DNA from: Burkholderiaceae bacterium
GTDB lineage: Bacteria; Pseudomonadota; Gammaproteobacteria; Burkholderiales; Burkholderiaceae_A
Direction of reading: 5' to 3'
NCBI GenBank assembly: GCA_018401615.1
Contig: JAGYKN010000016.1
Coordinates: 1-35,102, forward strand
DNA length: 35,102 nt
Of the stretch, positions 21,567-29,901 are shown piece after piece (position 1 is the stretch's first letter; each line of letters begins with the position of its first letter). The notes under the pieces are model-generated. The model did not search any database. It saw only the letters and a list, made by a program, of their open reading frames with translations, and had not been told where the DNA came from. The position numbers and the translations under genes were made by a program.

Positions 21567-22708
21567 TTCGTCGCCCGTCGGTCACCCCGAGGGACGAGGG
21601 CTGCTGCGCACTCATCGCAGGCCACCTCGACCGTCTCGGCTTTAAGACCGAGGTCATGCCATTTGGTGATGTCACCAATCTCTGGGCTGTGCGGGAGGGC
21701 GGGCGGCCGGGACCAACCCTTGTCTTGGCGGGTCACATCGATGTCGTGCCACCAGGGCCGCCAGAGGCCTGGCGATCGCCCCCCTTTGCAGCGGCCATCA
21801 CCACAGAGGGCAGGCTCATTGGCCGGGGTGCCGCAGACATGAAGTCATCGGTCGCCGCATTCGTCACGGCCACAGAAGACTTCATCGGGCAGCACCCAAG
21901 CTTTCATGGTCGCCTTGCCTTTCTCATCACCTCCGACGAGGAAGGGCCAGCCATCGACGGAACGGTTCAGGTCCTTCGGACCCTGGCGCATCGCGGCGAG
22001 CAGCTCAATTACTGCCTTGTGGGGGAGCCCACATCGGGCCTGCAAGTGGGCGACACCATCAAGAACGGTCGCCGCGGTTCCCTGTCTGGTCAGCTCACCA
22101 TCTTTGGGAAGCAGGGACACGTTGCATACCCCCACCTTGCTGACAATCCCATCCATCGCTTTGCGCCTGCCCTGGCAGAACTGGCCAGCATCAAATGGGA
22201 TGACGGCAGCCAATACTTCCCCCCCACGACCTGGCAGGTCTCAAACCTCCAGGCGGGCACGGGTGCCACCAACGTGATTCCCGGGGCCCTTACTGCCTCA
22301 TTTAATTTTCGATTCGCGAGTGTCAGCACCCCCGATGCACTCAAGGCTCGGCTCGAGGCGGTTCTAGACCGGCACAACCTTGAGCATCGAATCGACTGGA
22401 ACCTCGGTGGCGACCCCTATCTCACGCCGGTTGGAACCCTCTGCGATGCCATGCGCTTTGCAATCTCGTCTGTCACCACGGTAGAGACCACCCTCTCGAC
22501 CTCAGGCGGAACATCCGACGGGCGATTCATCGCAAAGCATTGTCGAGAGGTCATTGAGTTTGGTCCACCCAACGCCACCATCCATCAGGTCAATGAGTCC
22601 ATCGCCTTAGATGAGATCGACCAACTCCACCTCATCTACCGCGCCCTCATCTCCAGGCTCTTGATTGAATTGCCGCATCAGCAGTCCAACGATTCCAAGG
22701 CAGCTTGA
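21521..22708 (+). CDS. dapE: Succinyl-diaminopimelate desuccinylase
   Basis: DapE hydrolyses N-succinyl-LL-diaminopimelate to diaminopimelate and succinate with two zinc ions. The 395-residue M20 peptidase-family product has the first metal motif GHIDVVPPGP (His72, Asp74) and the bridging Asp at 106 in GRGAADMKSS. The catalytic Glu pair follows at 140-141 in TSDEEGPA, then Glu in VGEPTSG and the C-terminal His in FGPPNATIHQVNE. The dimerisation domain contains GRRGSLSG and HVAYPHLADNP. The ATG at 21521 lies 46 bases inside the upstream YffB-like gene. Its TGA stop overlaps the TTG start of prmB. Confidence 0.97.
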   Translation: MPSVDSRTVALARELIRRPSVTPRDEGCCALIAGHLDRLGFKTEVMPFGDVTNLWAVREGGRPGPTLVLAGHIDVVPPGPPEAWRSPPFAAAITTEGRLIGRGAADMKSSVAAFVTATEDFIGQHPSFHGRLAFLITSDEEGPAIDGTVQVLRTLAHRGEQLNYCLVGEPTSGLQVGDTIKNGRRGSLSGQLTIFGKQGHVAYPHLADNPIHRFAPALAELASIKWDDGSQYFPPTTWQVSNLQAGTGATNVIPGALTASFNFRFASVSTPDALKARLEAVLDRHNLEHRIDWNLGGDPYLTPVGTLCDAMRFAISSVTTVETTLSTSGGTSDGRFIAKHCREVIEFGPPNATIHQVNESIALDEIDQLHLIYRALISRLLIELPHQQSNDSKAA

Positions 22709-23631
22709 GCACCTCGCCACTGCTCGATAGCCTACCCGCAGAGCGAGAGCTCGCCCTGCTCAGCATTGGTGACTGGATTCGTGCGATTGCCTCAGAGATG
22801 TCTCGCATGCAGACAGGCCTTGGGCAGGGCGTACAGACCCACTGGGATGACGCCAGATGGCTTGTCCTCGGTGGGCTTGCCCTGCCCGTCGAGACATCGG
22901 AGCCGCTCGAGTCACTGCGGCTGCTGCCAGCCGAAAAGCTGCACCTCTGGATGCTCACCCAGCGACGCATCCAGATGCGAGAGCCCACCGCCTACATACT
23001 GGGGGCGGCCATGCTTCGGGGTCATCGTTTTCGCTCAGACCCCCGGGCCATTATTCCTCGCTCCCTGCTGGCGGAGTTCCTCAGCCCAGCCGACATTCCC
23101 GGCCAACATGAGGCGCCCGAAACCATCCTAGACCTCTGCACCGGGGGCGGATCGCTTGCCATTTTGGCGGCCCTCGCCTACCCAGAGGCAGAGGTCTTGG
23201 CCGTCGACATCAGTCCGGCTGCCCTGGAACTGGCCGGGGAGAACCTCCATGACTTTGGCCTCACCGATCGCGTCAGGCTGGTTCAGAGTGACCTCCTCGC
23301 AGGCCTGCCCAGCGATTCTCGGTTTGACCTCATTCTGTGCAACCCACCCTATGTGCCCACGGCATCCATTGACGCCGCGCCAGAGGAGTTTGGGCACGAG
23401 CCCAGACTTGCGCTCGAGGCCGGTGACGATGGGATGCAGATGCTGCGCCGCCTGCTGGCGCAGTGTCCAGGGCGGCTCCGCCAGGGTGGTCAGCTCCTGG
23501 TTGAGGTTGGACTCGAGTATAAAAACACCATGGCGCTCTTTGAACACGAGTTCCCTGCGCTCGAACCCATCTGGCTGCAGACAGAAGAAACGACCGACCA
23601 GGTCTTCATGCTCACAGGAGACACAAGATGA
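22705..23631 (+). CDS. prmB: Ribosomal protein uL3 glutamine methyltransferase PrmB
   Basis: PrmB N5-methylates a glutamine of ribosomal protein L3. The 308-residue product matches the family length. It has the AdoMet motif DLCTGGGS at residues 143-150, the acidic VDIS after strand two, and the glutamine-binding NPPY at 213-216. The surrounding YVPTASIDAAPEEFGHEP is typical of PrmB rather than PrmC (release factor methyltransferase). The start is TTG at 22705 in a four-base overlap with the dapE stop; no nearby ATG would leave a full N-terminal helical domain. The next gene overlaps its stop by four bases. Confidence 0.9.
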   Translation: MSTSPLLDSLPAERELALLSIGDWIRAIASEMSRMQTGLGQGVQTHWDDARWLVLGGLALPVETSEPLESLRLLPAEKLHLWMLTQRRIQMREPTAYILGAAMLRGHRFRSDPRAIIPRSLLAEFLSPADIPGQHEAPETILDLCTGGGSLAILAALAYPEAEVLAVDISPAALELAGENLHDFGLTDRVRLVQSDLLAGLPSDSRFDLILCNPPYVPTASIDAAPEEFGHEPRLALEAGDDGMQMLRRLLAQCPGRLRQGGQLLVEVGLEYKNTMALFEHEFPALEPIWLQTEETTDQVFMLTGDTR

Positions 23632-24323
23632 TCACGCTCTACACATGGCCCACCCCGAACGGTAAAAAGATTTCCATCCTCCTCGAGGAGCTCGGCCTGC
23701 CCTACCAGGCAATGGCCGTGGACATCGGTGCCGGCGACCAGTACAAGCCCGGCTTCTTGTCCATCAGCCCGAATAACAAGATCCCTGCACTCGTCGATCC
23801 AGACGGCCCAGATGGCCAGCCCATCTCCCTCTTTGAGTCCGGCGCAATCATGCTCTACCTGGCTGGAAAGTCGGGGCGCTTTCTCGGAAAGACAGACCGA
23901 GAGCGTTTCGATGTCTTGCAGTGGCTGATGTTTCAGATGGGCGGATTTGGTCCCATGCTCGGGCAGGCTCATCACTTTAGGCTCTATGCCCCAGAGCCCA
24001 TCGCCTACGCGATTGATCGCTACACCAAGGAGGCTCAGCGCCTCTACGGCGTGCTCGAGACTCGTCTGGCCTCCAACCAATTCCTTGCGGCCCACGACTA
24101 CACCATCGCCGACATGGCCTGCTGGGCATGGGCGGCCTCACATGCAAACCAGGGTGTGCAGCTCGATGACTTCCCATCGGTGAGGCGCTGGTTTGACTCG
24201 ATTGCATCCCGTGAGCCAGTCAGGCGAGGCGTGGCGGTGCTGGCCGACCGTCGACGTCCCCTGACAGATGACAAAGCAAGGGCCCTGCTCTTCGGACAGA
24301 GCACACCTGTAAATAGAGCGTGA
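23628..24323 (+). CDS. Glutathione S-transferase, Nu class (YfcG/YghU-like)
   Basis: The 231-residue product has an N-terminal thioredoxin-like domain beginning MITLYTWPTPNGKKISILLEE, quoted as its landmark, where the TPNG turn matches the glutathione-binding Thr/Asn of E. coli YfcG. It has SPNNKIPALVD with the cis-Pro, the glutathione motif FESGAIMLYLA, and an all-helical C-terminal domain with GGFGPMLGQAHHF. These enzymes reduce disulfides with glutathione in the cytoplasm rather than performing classic conjugation. The ATG at 23628 overlaps the prmB stop (ATGA), and its TGA overlaps the GTG of mnmH. The physiological substrate cannot be told from sequence. Confidence 0.9.
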   Translation: MITLYTWPTPNGKKISILLEELGLPYQAMAVDIGAGDQYKPGFLSISPNNKIPALVDPDGPDGQPISLFESGAIMLYLAGKSGRFLGKTDRERFDVLQWLMFQMGGFGPMLGQAHHFRLYAPEPIAYAIDRYTKEAQRLYGVLETRLASNQFLAAHDYTIADMACWAWAASHANQGVQLDDFPSVRRWFDSIASREPVRRGVAVLADRRRPLTDDKARALLFGQSTPVNRA

Positions 24324-25397
24324 GCAGTCGACCACCCGGACCAGAGACGGTATCCGTCGAGGCGCTTCTCGCGGGATCCATTGCCTTTGACGACATACTC
24401 GATGCCCGCACGCCTGCTGAATTCGAGGCGGACCACCTGCCGGGTGCCATCTCCACCCCGGTCCTGTCTGACCACGAACGCGTGATCATTGGGACTCGCT
24501 ACACAACGGATTCATTCGAGGCCAAACGAGAGGGTGCGGCGCGGATTGCACGCAACATTGCCTCGCTTCTGGAGACCACCCTGGCTGACAGGCCAAGGGA
24601 TTGGTCACCGGTTGTCTACTGCTGGAGGGGGGGGAGCCGCAGCGGGGCGCTGGCCATTGTTCTGACCCAGATCGGCTGGCGTGTAAAAGTAGTCGGGGAG
24701 GATGCAGGCCTTTCGCCAACACATTCTCTCGAGCCTCTCGGGCCTTGTGGCGGAGAGGCGATTTAGGGTGGTCTGCGGCGTGACGGGTTGCGGAAAGACT
24801 CGCTTTCTCCATGCACTCTCCGAGCGCGGTGCAGCCGTCTTAGACCTCGAGGCAATTGCAGCGCATCGCGGGTCTCTTCTAGGGGCGGTGCCCGACAGGG
24901 CCCAGCCAAGTCAGAGGCTCTTTGAATCTCGACTCTGGGCGGCGCTACGGGCACTCCCAACAGACGAGGACATCTATGTCGAGTCTGAGAGCAGGAAGAT
25001 CGGCAACGTGCAGATCCCACAGGTCCTCATGGAGAAGATGCGCGCCAGCGAGTGTCTGAGCCTGTCACTTCCAACCCAAGATCGCGTGACCCTGCTCTGT
25101 GAGGAGTATGCGCACTTCCTTCGTGAGCCAGCACGGCTGGAACTTCAGATTGAAAAACTACGGCCGCTCATTGGCGATGAGCAGACCCGATGCTGGCTTG
25201 ATCAGATCGAGAGGCAGGATTGGAGGGCCCTCGTCGAGGGACTCCTCGACCAACACTATGATCCGAGCTACACCCGCTCGATTGGCCGAAACTATCCAGG
25301 CCAGGCCACCGCAAGGGTCGTGGTGCTGGGCGGCCCTGCGCCCTCCGACTATGACTCAGCCGCCTCGATTCTCTTGGAGAAGCGCTCAACCTTGTAG
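24320..25397 (+). CDS. mnmH: tRNA 2-selenouridine/geranyl-2-thiouridine synthase MnmH, with one frameshift
   Basis: MnmH (SelU/YbbB) replaces sulfur by selenium, via a geranylated intermediate, at wobble 2-thiouridine of tRNA Lys, Glu and Gln. It begins with GTG at 24320 overlapping the upstream stop. The first frame holds the rhodanese domain with the catalytic Cys at about residue 101 in VVYCWRGGSRSGA and reads to RVKVVGE. The frame then shifts within the GGGG run at 24695-24698. The second frame continues MQAFRQHILSSL and holds the P-loop GVTGCGKT at about residues 153-160. Removing one G gives VVGRMQAFRQ and about 358 residues, the family length. Its last 49 bases overlap ppiD on the other strand. 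Selenophosphate synthase (selD) is not in the window. Confidence 0.87.
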
Positions 25398-26833
25398 CGC
25401 TGTTCGAGTTCGCGCAGCCAGACCCGCGTGGAGAAATCGGCCTCGAGTTCCTGGATGAGTCCGAATGCGGGCCCGACCCTATCTCGGGCGCCGGGAGAAT
25501 CATCTGAGGCCAGGCGAACCGAATCGAGAACAATGGACAAGACGCCATCGGCACCGAGGTCAATCTGGGCGGGAGCACCCAGGCGGAGTCGCTCAGAGAA
25601 GACCGCCATGAGGACCGCGCGAGCCTGCGGTGACTGCTCAGACACGCCAAGCGACTGCAGGGCCGAACGAGCATCTGCCCGCGCAAGAGACAGGATCGGC
25701 TGCCTTGCGACGGCCGATGAATCGGATGCCCAACGCTTTGCTGCCTCTTGAGCCGCAGAGAGCGCCTTCATCTGCTGGAGACGCTTGCGGATGTCGGCTG
25801 AGACCGCCTCTAGGGGAAGAGACGACGCCGGCAGGTGCCTCACGACTCTTGCACTGGCAAACAGGCCCGCTCGAATCTCGACCGACTCGGTGTTGCGACG
25901 ATCCACCAAGACATCTGGCTTAAAGAGTTGTGCCAGGAGGGCTGGGTTGCGCATGGCCGCGCGGGCATCTGCATCTTGAATGGCGCCCGGCGCAACGCCC
26001 TCACGGCCGACGCCTCGGACAGTCAAGGGGCTCAGGCCAAATCGCTTGGCCGCTGGTGCAAGGCTGTCGCTCTGCTCATAGACGAGGTTGGAAAACGCCT
26101 CGATGTCGGCTGCTGGGCGCTCGCCCCCAAGAACGAGCAGCTCGATGTCGAGTGATTCTGGCGACTGATAGCGCTGGGCATTGGATTGATACTCCTGGGT
26201 GACCTCGGCATCGGAGGCCTCGGCCTTTGCAAGGAAGGCATCGGGACGGAATGCCTGGACCCGGACACGCCGCACCTCTGTCTCAGCCCTTGAGAGATGC
26301 CTGGCGAGTTGGCGGGATCCGATCGATGACTCGGCGATGAGACGGGGCATGATCTCTGCGGAGAGATCGCTTCGCAGGCCCTGCTCGAAGGTCTCGGTTG
26401 TGAGGCCCCGCTCCCTGAGAAAGGCTTGCGCGCGGGCAAGGCTAAAGCTGCCCTTGTCTTGAAACTCAGGGATGTTGGCAATGATGGTCTTGAGGGACTC
26501 ATCGGAGACGCCCACCTTCGAGCGATGTGCCGCCTGCTCGATGAGGGCGCGGGTGATGATCTGGTCGAGGGTGGAACGCCGCGCCTCGGCATTGTTCAGA
26601 AGCTCGGCCGGAATCTGGCCACCAAACTGAGCCGACATCTGCTCGACAGACCTGCGGTGAGCGTTCTCCCAGGTGGTGCGGTCAATCTCGCGGCCATCGA
26701 CCACCGCCACGACACTGGCGCCGGCATTCGGTGAGACCATGTCCCAGGCCCCGACGATCACAAAGGACGGAACAATGAACAAGAGCAAGACAAACTGGAG
26801 GAACCGCTTGTTTGATCGGATGAAATCGAGCAT
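25349..26833 (-). CDS. ppiD: PpiD-like periplasmic folding protein lacking the parvulin domain
   Basis: PpiD is an inner-membrane-anchored chaperone at the SecYEG exit. The 494-residue product starts MLDFIRSNKRFLQFVLLLFIVPSF, quoted as its anchor, with one membrane helix, and then a SurA_N-like chaperone region with DQIITRALIEQAAH. The usual betaproteobacterial PpiD has about 640 residues, with a parvulin PPIase domain in the middle. Here the pre-parvulin segment YQSPESLDIELLVLGGE passes almost directly into the post-parvulin segment EAFSNLVYEQSDSLAP. No parvulin motifs (GGDLG, GYHII) are present. The reading frame is continuous, so this is a clean domain loss rather than a break. It begins 17 bases after the end of tRNA-Asp without a Shine-Dalgarno, and its 3' end overlaps mnmH. 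Confidence 0.88.
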   Translation of the reverse strand: MLDFIRSNKRFLQFVLLLFIVPSFVIVGAWDMVSPNAGASVVAVVDGREIDRTTWENAHRRSVEQMSAQFGGQIPAELLNNAEARRSTLDQIITRALIEQAAHRSKVGVSDESLKTIIANIPEFQDKGSFSLARAQAFLRERGLTTETFEQGLRSDLSAEIMPRLIAESSIGSRQLARHLSRAETEVRRVRVQAFRPDAFLAKAEASDAEVTQEYQSNAQRYQSPESLDIELLVLGGERPAADIEAFSNLVYEQSDSLAPAAKRFGLSPLTVRGVGREGVAPGAIQDADARAAMRNPALLAQLFKPDVLVDRRNTESVEIRAGLFASARVVRHLPASSLPLEAVSADIRKRLQQMKALSAAQEAAKRWASDSSAVARQPILSLARADARSALQSLGVSEQSPQARAVLMAVFSERLRLGAPAQIDLGADGVLSIVLDSVRLASDDSPGARDRVGPAFGLIQELEADFSTRVWLRELEQRYKVERFSKRIEAAES

Positions 26834-26849
26834 GGGCTAAGGGGAAAAG

Positions 26850-26926
26850 TGGCGGAGCGGACGGGACTCGAACCCGCGACCCCCGGCGTGACAGGCCGGT
26901 ATTCTAACCAACTGAACTACCGCTCC
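26850..26926 (-). tRNA. tRNA-Asp(GTC)
   Basis: The minus strand folds into a full cloverleaf: acceptor GGAGCGG pairs with CCGCTCC, the D arm is GTTCAGTTGGTTAGAAT, the anticodon stem CCGGC/GCCGG holds the loop CTGTCAC, and the T arm is GCGGGTTCGAGTCCCGT. The anticodon GTC is at 26892-26890. The CCA end is encoded (26852-26850). It lies 40 bases after tRNA-Val and 16 bases before ppiD. Confidence 0.97.
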
Positions 26927-26966
26927 AGATAAACCAACCATATTCTACTCTAGACGTCGACGATGC

Positions 26967-27042
26967 TGGTGGGTGCTGAGAGGCTCGAACTCCCGACCTA
27001 CGCCTTGTAAGGGCGCCGCTCTACCAACTGAGCTAAGCACCC
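26967..27042 (-). tRNA. tRNA-Val(TAC)
   Basis: The minus strand gives a cloverleaf with acceptor GGGTGCT/AGCACCC, D arm TAGCTCAGTTGGTAGAGC, anticodon stem CGCC/GGCG around the loop CTTACAA, and T arm with GGTTCGA-type GAGTTCGAGCC. The anticodon TAC is at 27009-27007. CCA is encoded at 26969-26967. It follows hupB by about 40 bases, a spacer that contains a small hairpin. Confidence 0.97.
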
Positions 27043-27056
27043 AGCGAATCGACGGT

Positions 27057-27081
27057 CCTCGAAGATTAAAGAATATCGAGG
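27057..27081 (-). other. Stem-loop between hupB and tRNA-Val
   Basis: CCTCGA (27081-27076 on the minus strand) and TCGAGG (27062-27057) form a six-pair stem with a 13-base AT-rich loop, starting one base after the hupB stop. No T run follows, so it is not a classic terminator. It may protect the hupB message end after tRNA processing. Confidence 0.4.
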
Positions 27082-27082
27082 C

Positions 27083-27355
27083 TCAATTCAATGCGTCCTT
27101 GAGGGCCTTGCCCGGTCGAAACTTCGGGAGCTTTGCCGCCTTGATTTTAATGGCCTCTCCCGTGCGGGGATTGCGTCCAGTGCGGGCAGCACGTTTGGCA
27201 ACAGCAAAGGTTCCAAAACCCACCAGGGTCACAGAGCCACCTTTTTTGAGCGTGGACTTCACGCCAGACATCAAGGCATCGAGGGCCCGACCAGCAGCAG
27301 CCTTTGAGATGTCTGCATTTTTCGCGATGTGTTCAATTAGGTCTGTCTTATTCAC
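27083..27355 (-). CDS. hupB: DNA-binding protein HU-beta
   Basis: HU is an abundant small nucleoid protein that bends DNA without sequence specificity. The 90-residue product begins [21 protein letters not shown], quoted as the helical dimer core, and carries [17 protein letters not shown], then the beta-arm with the intercalating proline in [12 protein letters not shown], and ends [13 protein letters not shown]. The start is GTG at 27355. It follows lon after a 48-base gap, as in many proteobacteria. A TTGCCA in that gap could be a -35 box, but no matching -10 was found. It is followed by a stem-loop and two tRNA genes. Confidence 0.97.
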   Translation of the reverse strand: MNKTDLIEHIAKNADISKAAAGRALDALMSGVKSTLKKGGSVTLVGFGTFAVAKRAARTGRNPRTGEAIKIKAAKLPKFRPGKALKDALN

Positions 27356-27403
27356 GCGGTGGATCCAATCTCTATCTGGGTTTCAAATGGCAAGGCCTCG
27401 AGT

Positions 27404-29824
27404 TTAATGCTTCAGGGCCTCGCCCGCGACCGTCTGAAGGCCGTCGGCTGAAGGCGCTGCCGCCTCTGCCTTGGGGGGGAGATCTTCAAGCGGGACTGGG
27501 GCAGAGGCCAGGGCCAACTCGAGCACCCGATCAATCCAACGGACTGGAATGATCTCCAGGGCATTCTTGACGTTGTCGGGGATCTCCGCGAGGTCGCGGA
27601 CATTCTGCTCAGGGATCAGGACGGTCTTGATGCCACCACGGTGGGCCGCAAGCAGCTTCTCCTTGAGGCCACCGATCTGGAGCACCTCGCCGCGAAGGGT
27701 GATCTCGCCCGTCATGGCAACCTCTGCCCTAACGGGGATGCCCGTGAGGGCAGAGACCATCGCCGTGGTCATGGCAATGCCAGCGCTCGGGCCGTCTTTT
27801 GGCGTTGCGCCCTCCGGCGCATGCACGTGGATGTCTTTCTTCTCGAAGACCTCGTCGGAGATGCCCAGTCGGCGTGAACGACTCCTCACCACAGATCGGG
27901 CTGCCTCTACGGACTCCTTCATCACGTCGCCGAGCGAGCCCGTGCGAATGATCTGACCCTTGCCGGGCATCACCGCTGCCTCGATCATGAGCAGTTCGCC
28001 GCCGACCTCTGTCCAGGCCAGTCCCGTGACCTCTCCGACCTGATCATCCTTCTCGGCTATTCCGAAGGTGAATCGCTTGACCCCGAGAAACTCCTCAATG
28101 TTGGCCGCTGTCACCGCGATGGGGCCCTTGTTCTTGCCAGTCAGGATGAGGCGAACCACCTTGCGACAGACCTTGGAGAGGTCGCGTTCGAGACCTCGAA
28201 CGCCCGCCTCTCGGGTGTAGGAGCGAATCATCTCGCGAATGGCATCTTCCGAGACTGAGATTTCAGACTCCTTTAGGCCAGTGTTCTTGATCTGTTTCTG
28301 CAGCAGATACCGCTGGGCGATGCTGACCTTCTCGTCTTCGGTGTAGCCCGAGAGACGAATGACCTCCATCCGATCGAGCAGGGCCGGGGGAATGTTGAGA
28401 GAGTTGGCGGTGGCCACAAACATCACGTCAGAGAGGTCGTACTCGACCTCAACGTAATGATCCACAAAGGTATTGTTCTGCTCAGGGTCGAGGACCTCGA
28501 GCAGCGCACTGGCCGGGTCACCCCGAAAATCCATTCCCATCTTGTCGACCTCGTCGAGCAGGAAGAGCGGGTTGCGCACACCAGCCTTGGTGATGCTCGT
28601 GAGGATCTTCCCGGGCATGGAGCCAATGTAAGTGCGGCGATGGCCCCTGATCTCGGACTCATCGCGCACACCACCGAGGGCCATCCGCACGAACTTGCGG
28701 TTGGTCGCGCGGGCAATGGACTGCCCGAGCGAGGTCTTGCCAACCCCGGGCGGACCGACAAGGCAGAGGATTGGGGACTTGACCTTGTCGACGCGCTGCT
28801 GCACTGCCAGGGCCTCGAGAATCCTCTCCTTGACCTTCTCAAGCCCGAAATGCTCAGTATCGAGAATGTTCTCCGCGGCCTCAAGGTTCGTGTTGATCTT
28901 GCTCTTTTTCTTCCAGGGCAGCCCAACGAGTGCATCAATGTAATTGCGCACCACGGTGGCCTCGGCTGACATCGGCGACATCATCCGAAGCTTCTTGAGC
29001 TCGCCCTGGGCCTTGTCTCTGGCCTCGGTGGGCATCCGAGCGGCTTTGATTTTCTTGTCGAGCTCATCGAGCTCGTTGTCCTCGCCCTCTCCGAGCTCTT
29101 TCTGAATGGCCTTGACCTGCTCGTTGAGGTAGTACTCCCGCTGGCTCTTTTCCATCTGGCGTTTCACGCGCCCGCGGATGCGCTTTTCGACCTGCAGGAT
29201 GTCGAGTTCGGTCTCGATCTGACCGAGCAGCTTCTCGAGCCGCTGGGCAACGGGCAAGACTTCCAAGATGGCCTGCTTCTGCTCGAGCTTCATCGGCAGG
29301 TGGGCCGCGATGGTGTCAGCAAGTCGGCCTGCGTCTTCCAGGCTCACCAGGCTATTGAGGATCTCGGCCGGGATTTTCTTGTTGAGCTTGACGAATTGAT
29401 CGAACTGACCCAGGAGGGTGCGGCGAAGGGCCTCAAGCTCGGGGCCATCTTCGGTGTCGGGCTCAATGGGGTGGCATTCACCCACCAGGTGATCGCCGTT
29501 CTCCTGGAGATCCGTGAGCCGGGCACGCTGCGCACCCTCGACCAAGACCTTTACGGTGCCATCGGGGAGCTTGAGCATCTGCAGAATCGACGCGAGGCAG
29601 CCGATCGAATAGATGTCTTCAAGAGAGGGGTCATCTTGGGTGGGGCTGCGTTGGGCCACGAGCAGGACATGGCTGCCAGATTCCATGGCGCGCTCCATGG
29701 CCTTGATTGACTTGGGCCGTCCCACGAAAAGAGGAATCACCATATGGGGAAAGACGACCACGTCCCTTAAAGGCAGCAGCGGCAGGACTGTGGGCTCGGA
29801 GGGCAAAAAATCGGTCTTCGACAT
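27404..29824 (-). CDS. lon: ATP-dependent protease Lon
   Basis: Lon degrades misfolded and some regulatory proteins in the cytoplasm. The 806-residue product has the N-terminal substrate-binding domain (PLLPLRDVVVFPHMVIPLFVG, quoted up to its diagnostic core) and a coiled coil near residues 215-280. Walker A GPPGVGKT is at 357-364 and Walker B FLLDEVDK at 421-428. The Ser-Lys dyad is Ser680 in DGPSAGIA and Lys723 in GGLKEK. The ATG at 29824 has AAAGG about eight bases upstream. A sigma-32-type promoter lies 46-74 bases before the start, so lon probably has its own heat-shock transcription as well as readthrough from clpX. Confidence 0.98.
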   Translation of the reverse strand: MSKTDFLPSEPTVLPLLPLRDVVVFPHMVIPLFVGRPKSIKAMERAMESGSHVLLVAQRSPTQDDPSLEDIYSIGCLASILQMLKLPDGTVKVLVEGAQRARLTDLQENGDHLVGECHPIEPDTEDGPELEALRRTLLGQFDQFVKLNKKIPAEILNSLVSLEDAGRLADTIAAHLPMKLEQKQAILEVLPVAQRLEKLLGQIETELDILQVEKRIRGRVKRQMEKSQREYYLNEQVKAIQKELGEGEDNELDELDKKIKAARMPTEARDKAQGELKKLRMMSPMSAEATVVRNYIDALVGLPWKKKSKINTNLEAAENILDTEHFGLEKVKERILEALAVQQRVDKVKSPILCLVGPPGVGKTSLGQSIARATNRKFVRMALGGVRDESEIRGHRRTYIGSMPGKILTSITKAGVRNPLFLLDEVDKMGMDFRGDPASALLEVLDPEQNNTFVDHYVEVEYDLSDVMFVATANSLNIPPALLDRMEVIRLSGYTEDEKVSIAQRYLLQKQIKNTGLKESEISVSEDAIREMIRSYTREAGVRGLERDLSKVCRKVVRLILTGKNKGPIAVTAANIEEFLGVKRFTFGIAEKDDQVGEVTGLAWTEVGGELLMIEAAVMPGKGQIIRTGSLGDVMKESVEAARSVVRSRSRRLGISDEVFEKKDIHVHAPEGATPKDGPSAGIAMTTAMVSALTGIPVRAEVAMTGEITLRGEVLQIGGLKEKLLAAHRGGIKTVLIPEQNVRDLAEIPDNVKNALEIIPVRWIDRVLELALASAPVPLEDLPPKAEAAAPSADGLQTVAGEALKH

Positions 29825-29869
29825 GTCAGCCTTTCAGATGGTCGACGGGAGCACCCGTCAATGATCGAC

Positions 29870-29898
29870 AGATGGGGGCGATGACTTGAGAATTCAAG
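29870..29898 (-). promoter_or_regulatory. Sigma-32 (RpoH) type heat-shock promoter for lon
   Basis: In the 77-base clpX-lon gap the minus strand reads CTTGAA (29898-29893), a 15-base spacer, then CCCCATCT (29877-29870). This agrees with the known RpoH consensus CTTGAA, 13-17 bases, CCCCATnT at every defined position. Transcription would start near 29862, leaving a leader of about 40 bases before the lon ATG. Confidence 0.82.
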
Positions 29899-29901
29899 CC
29901 T

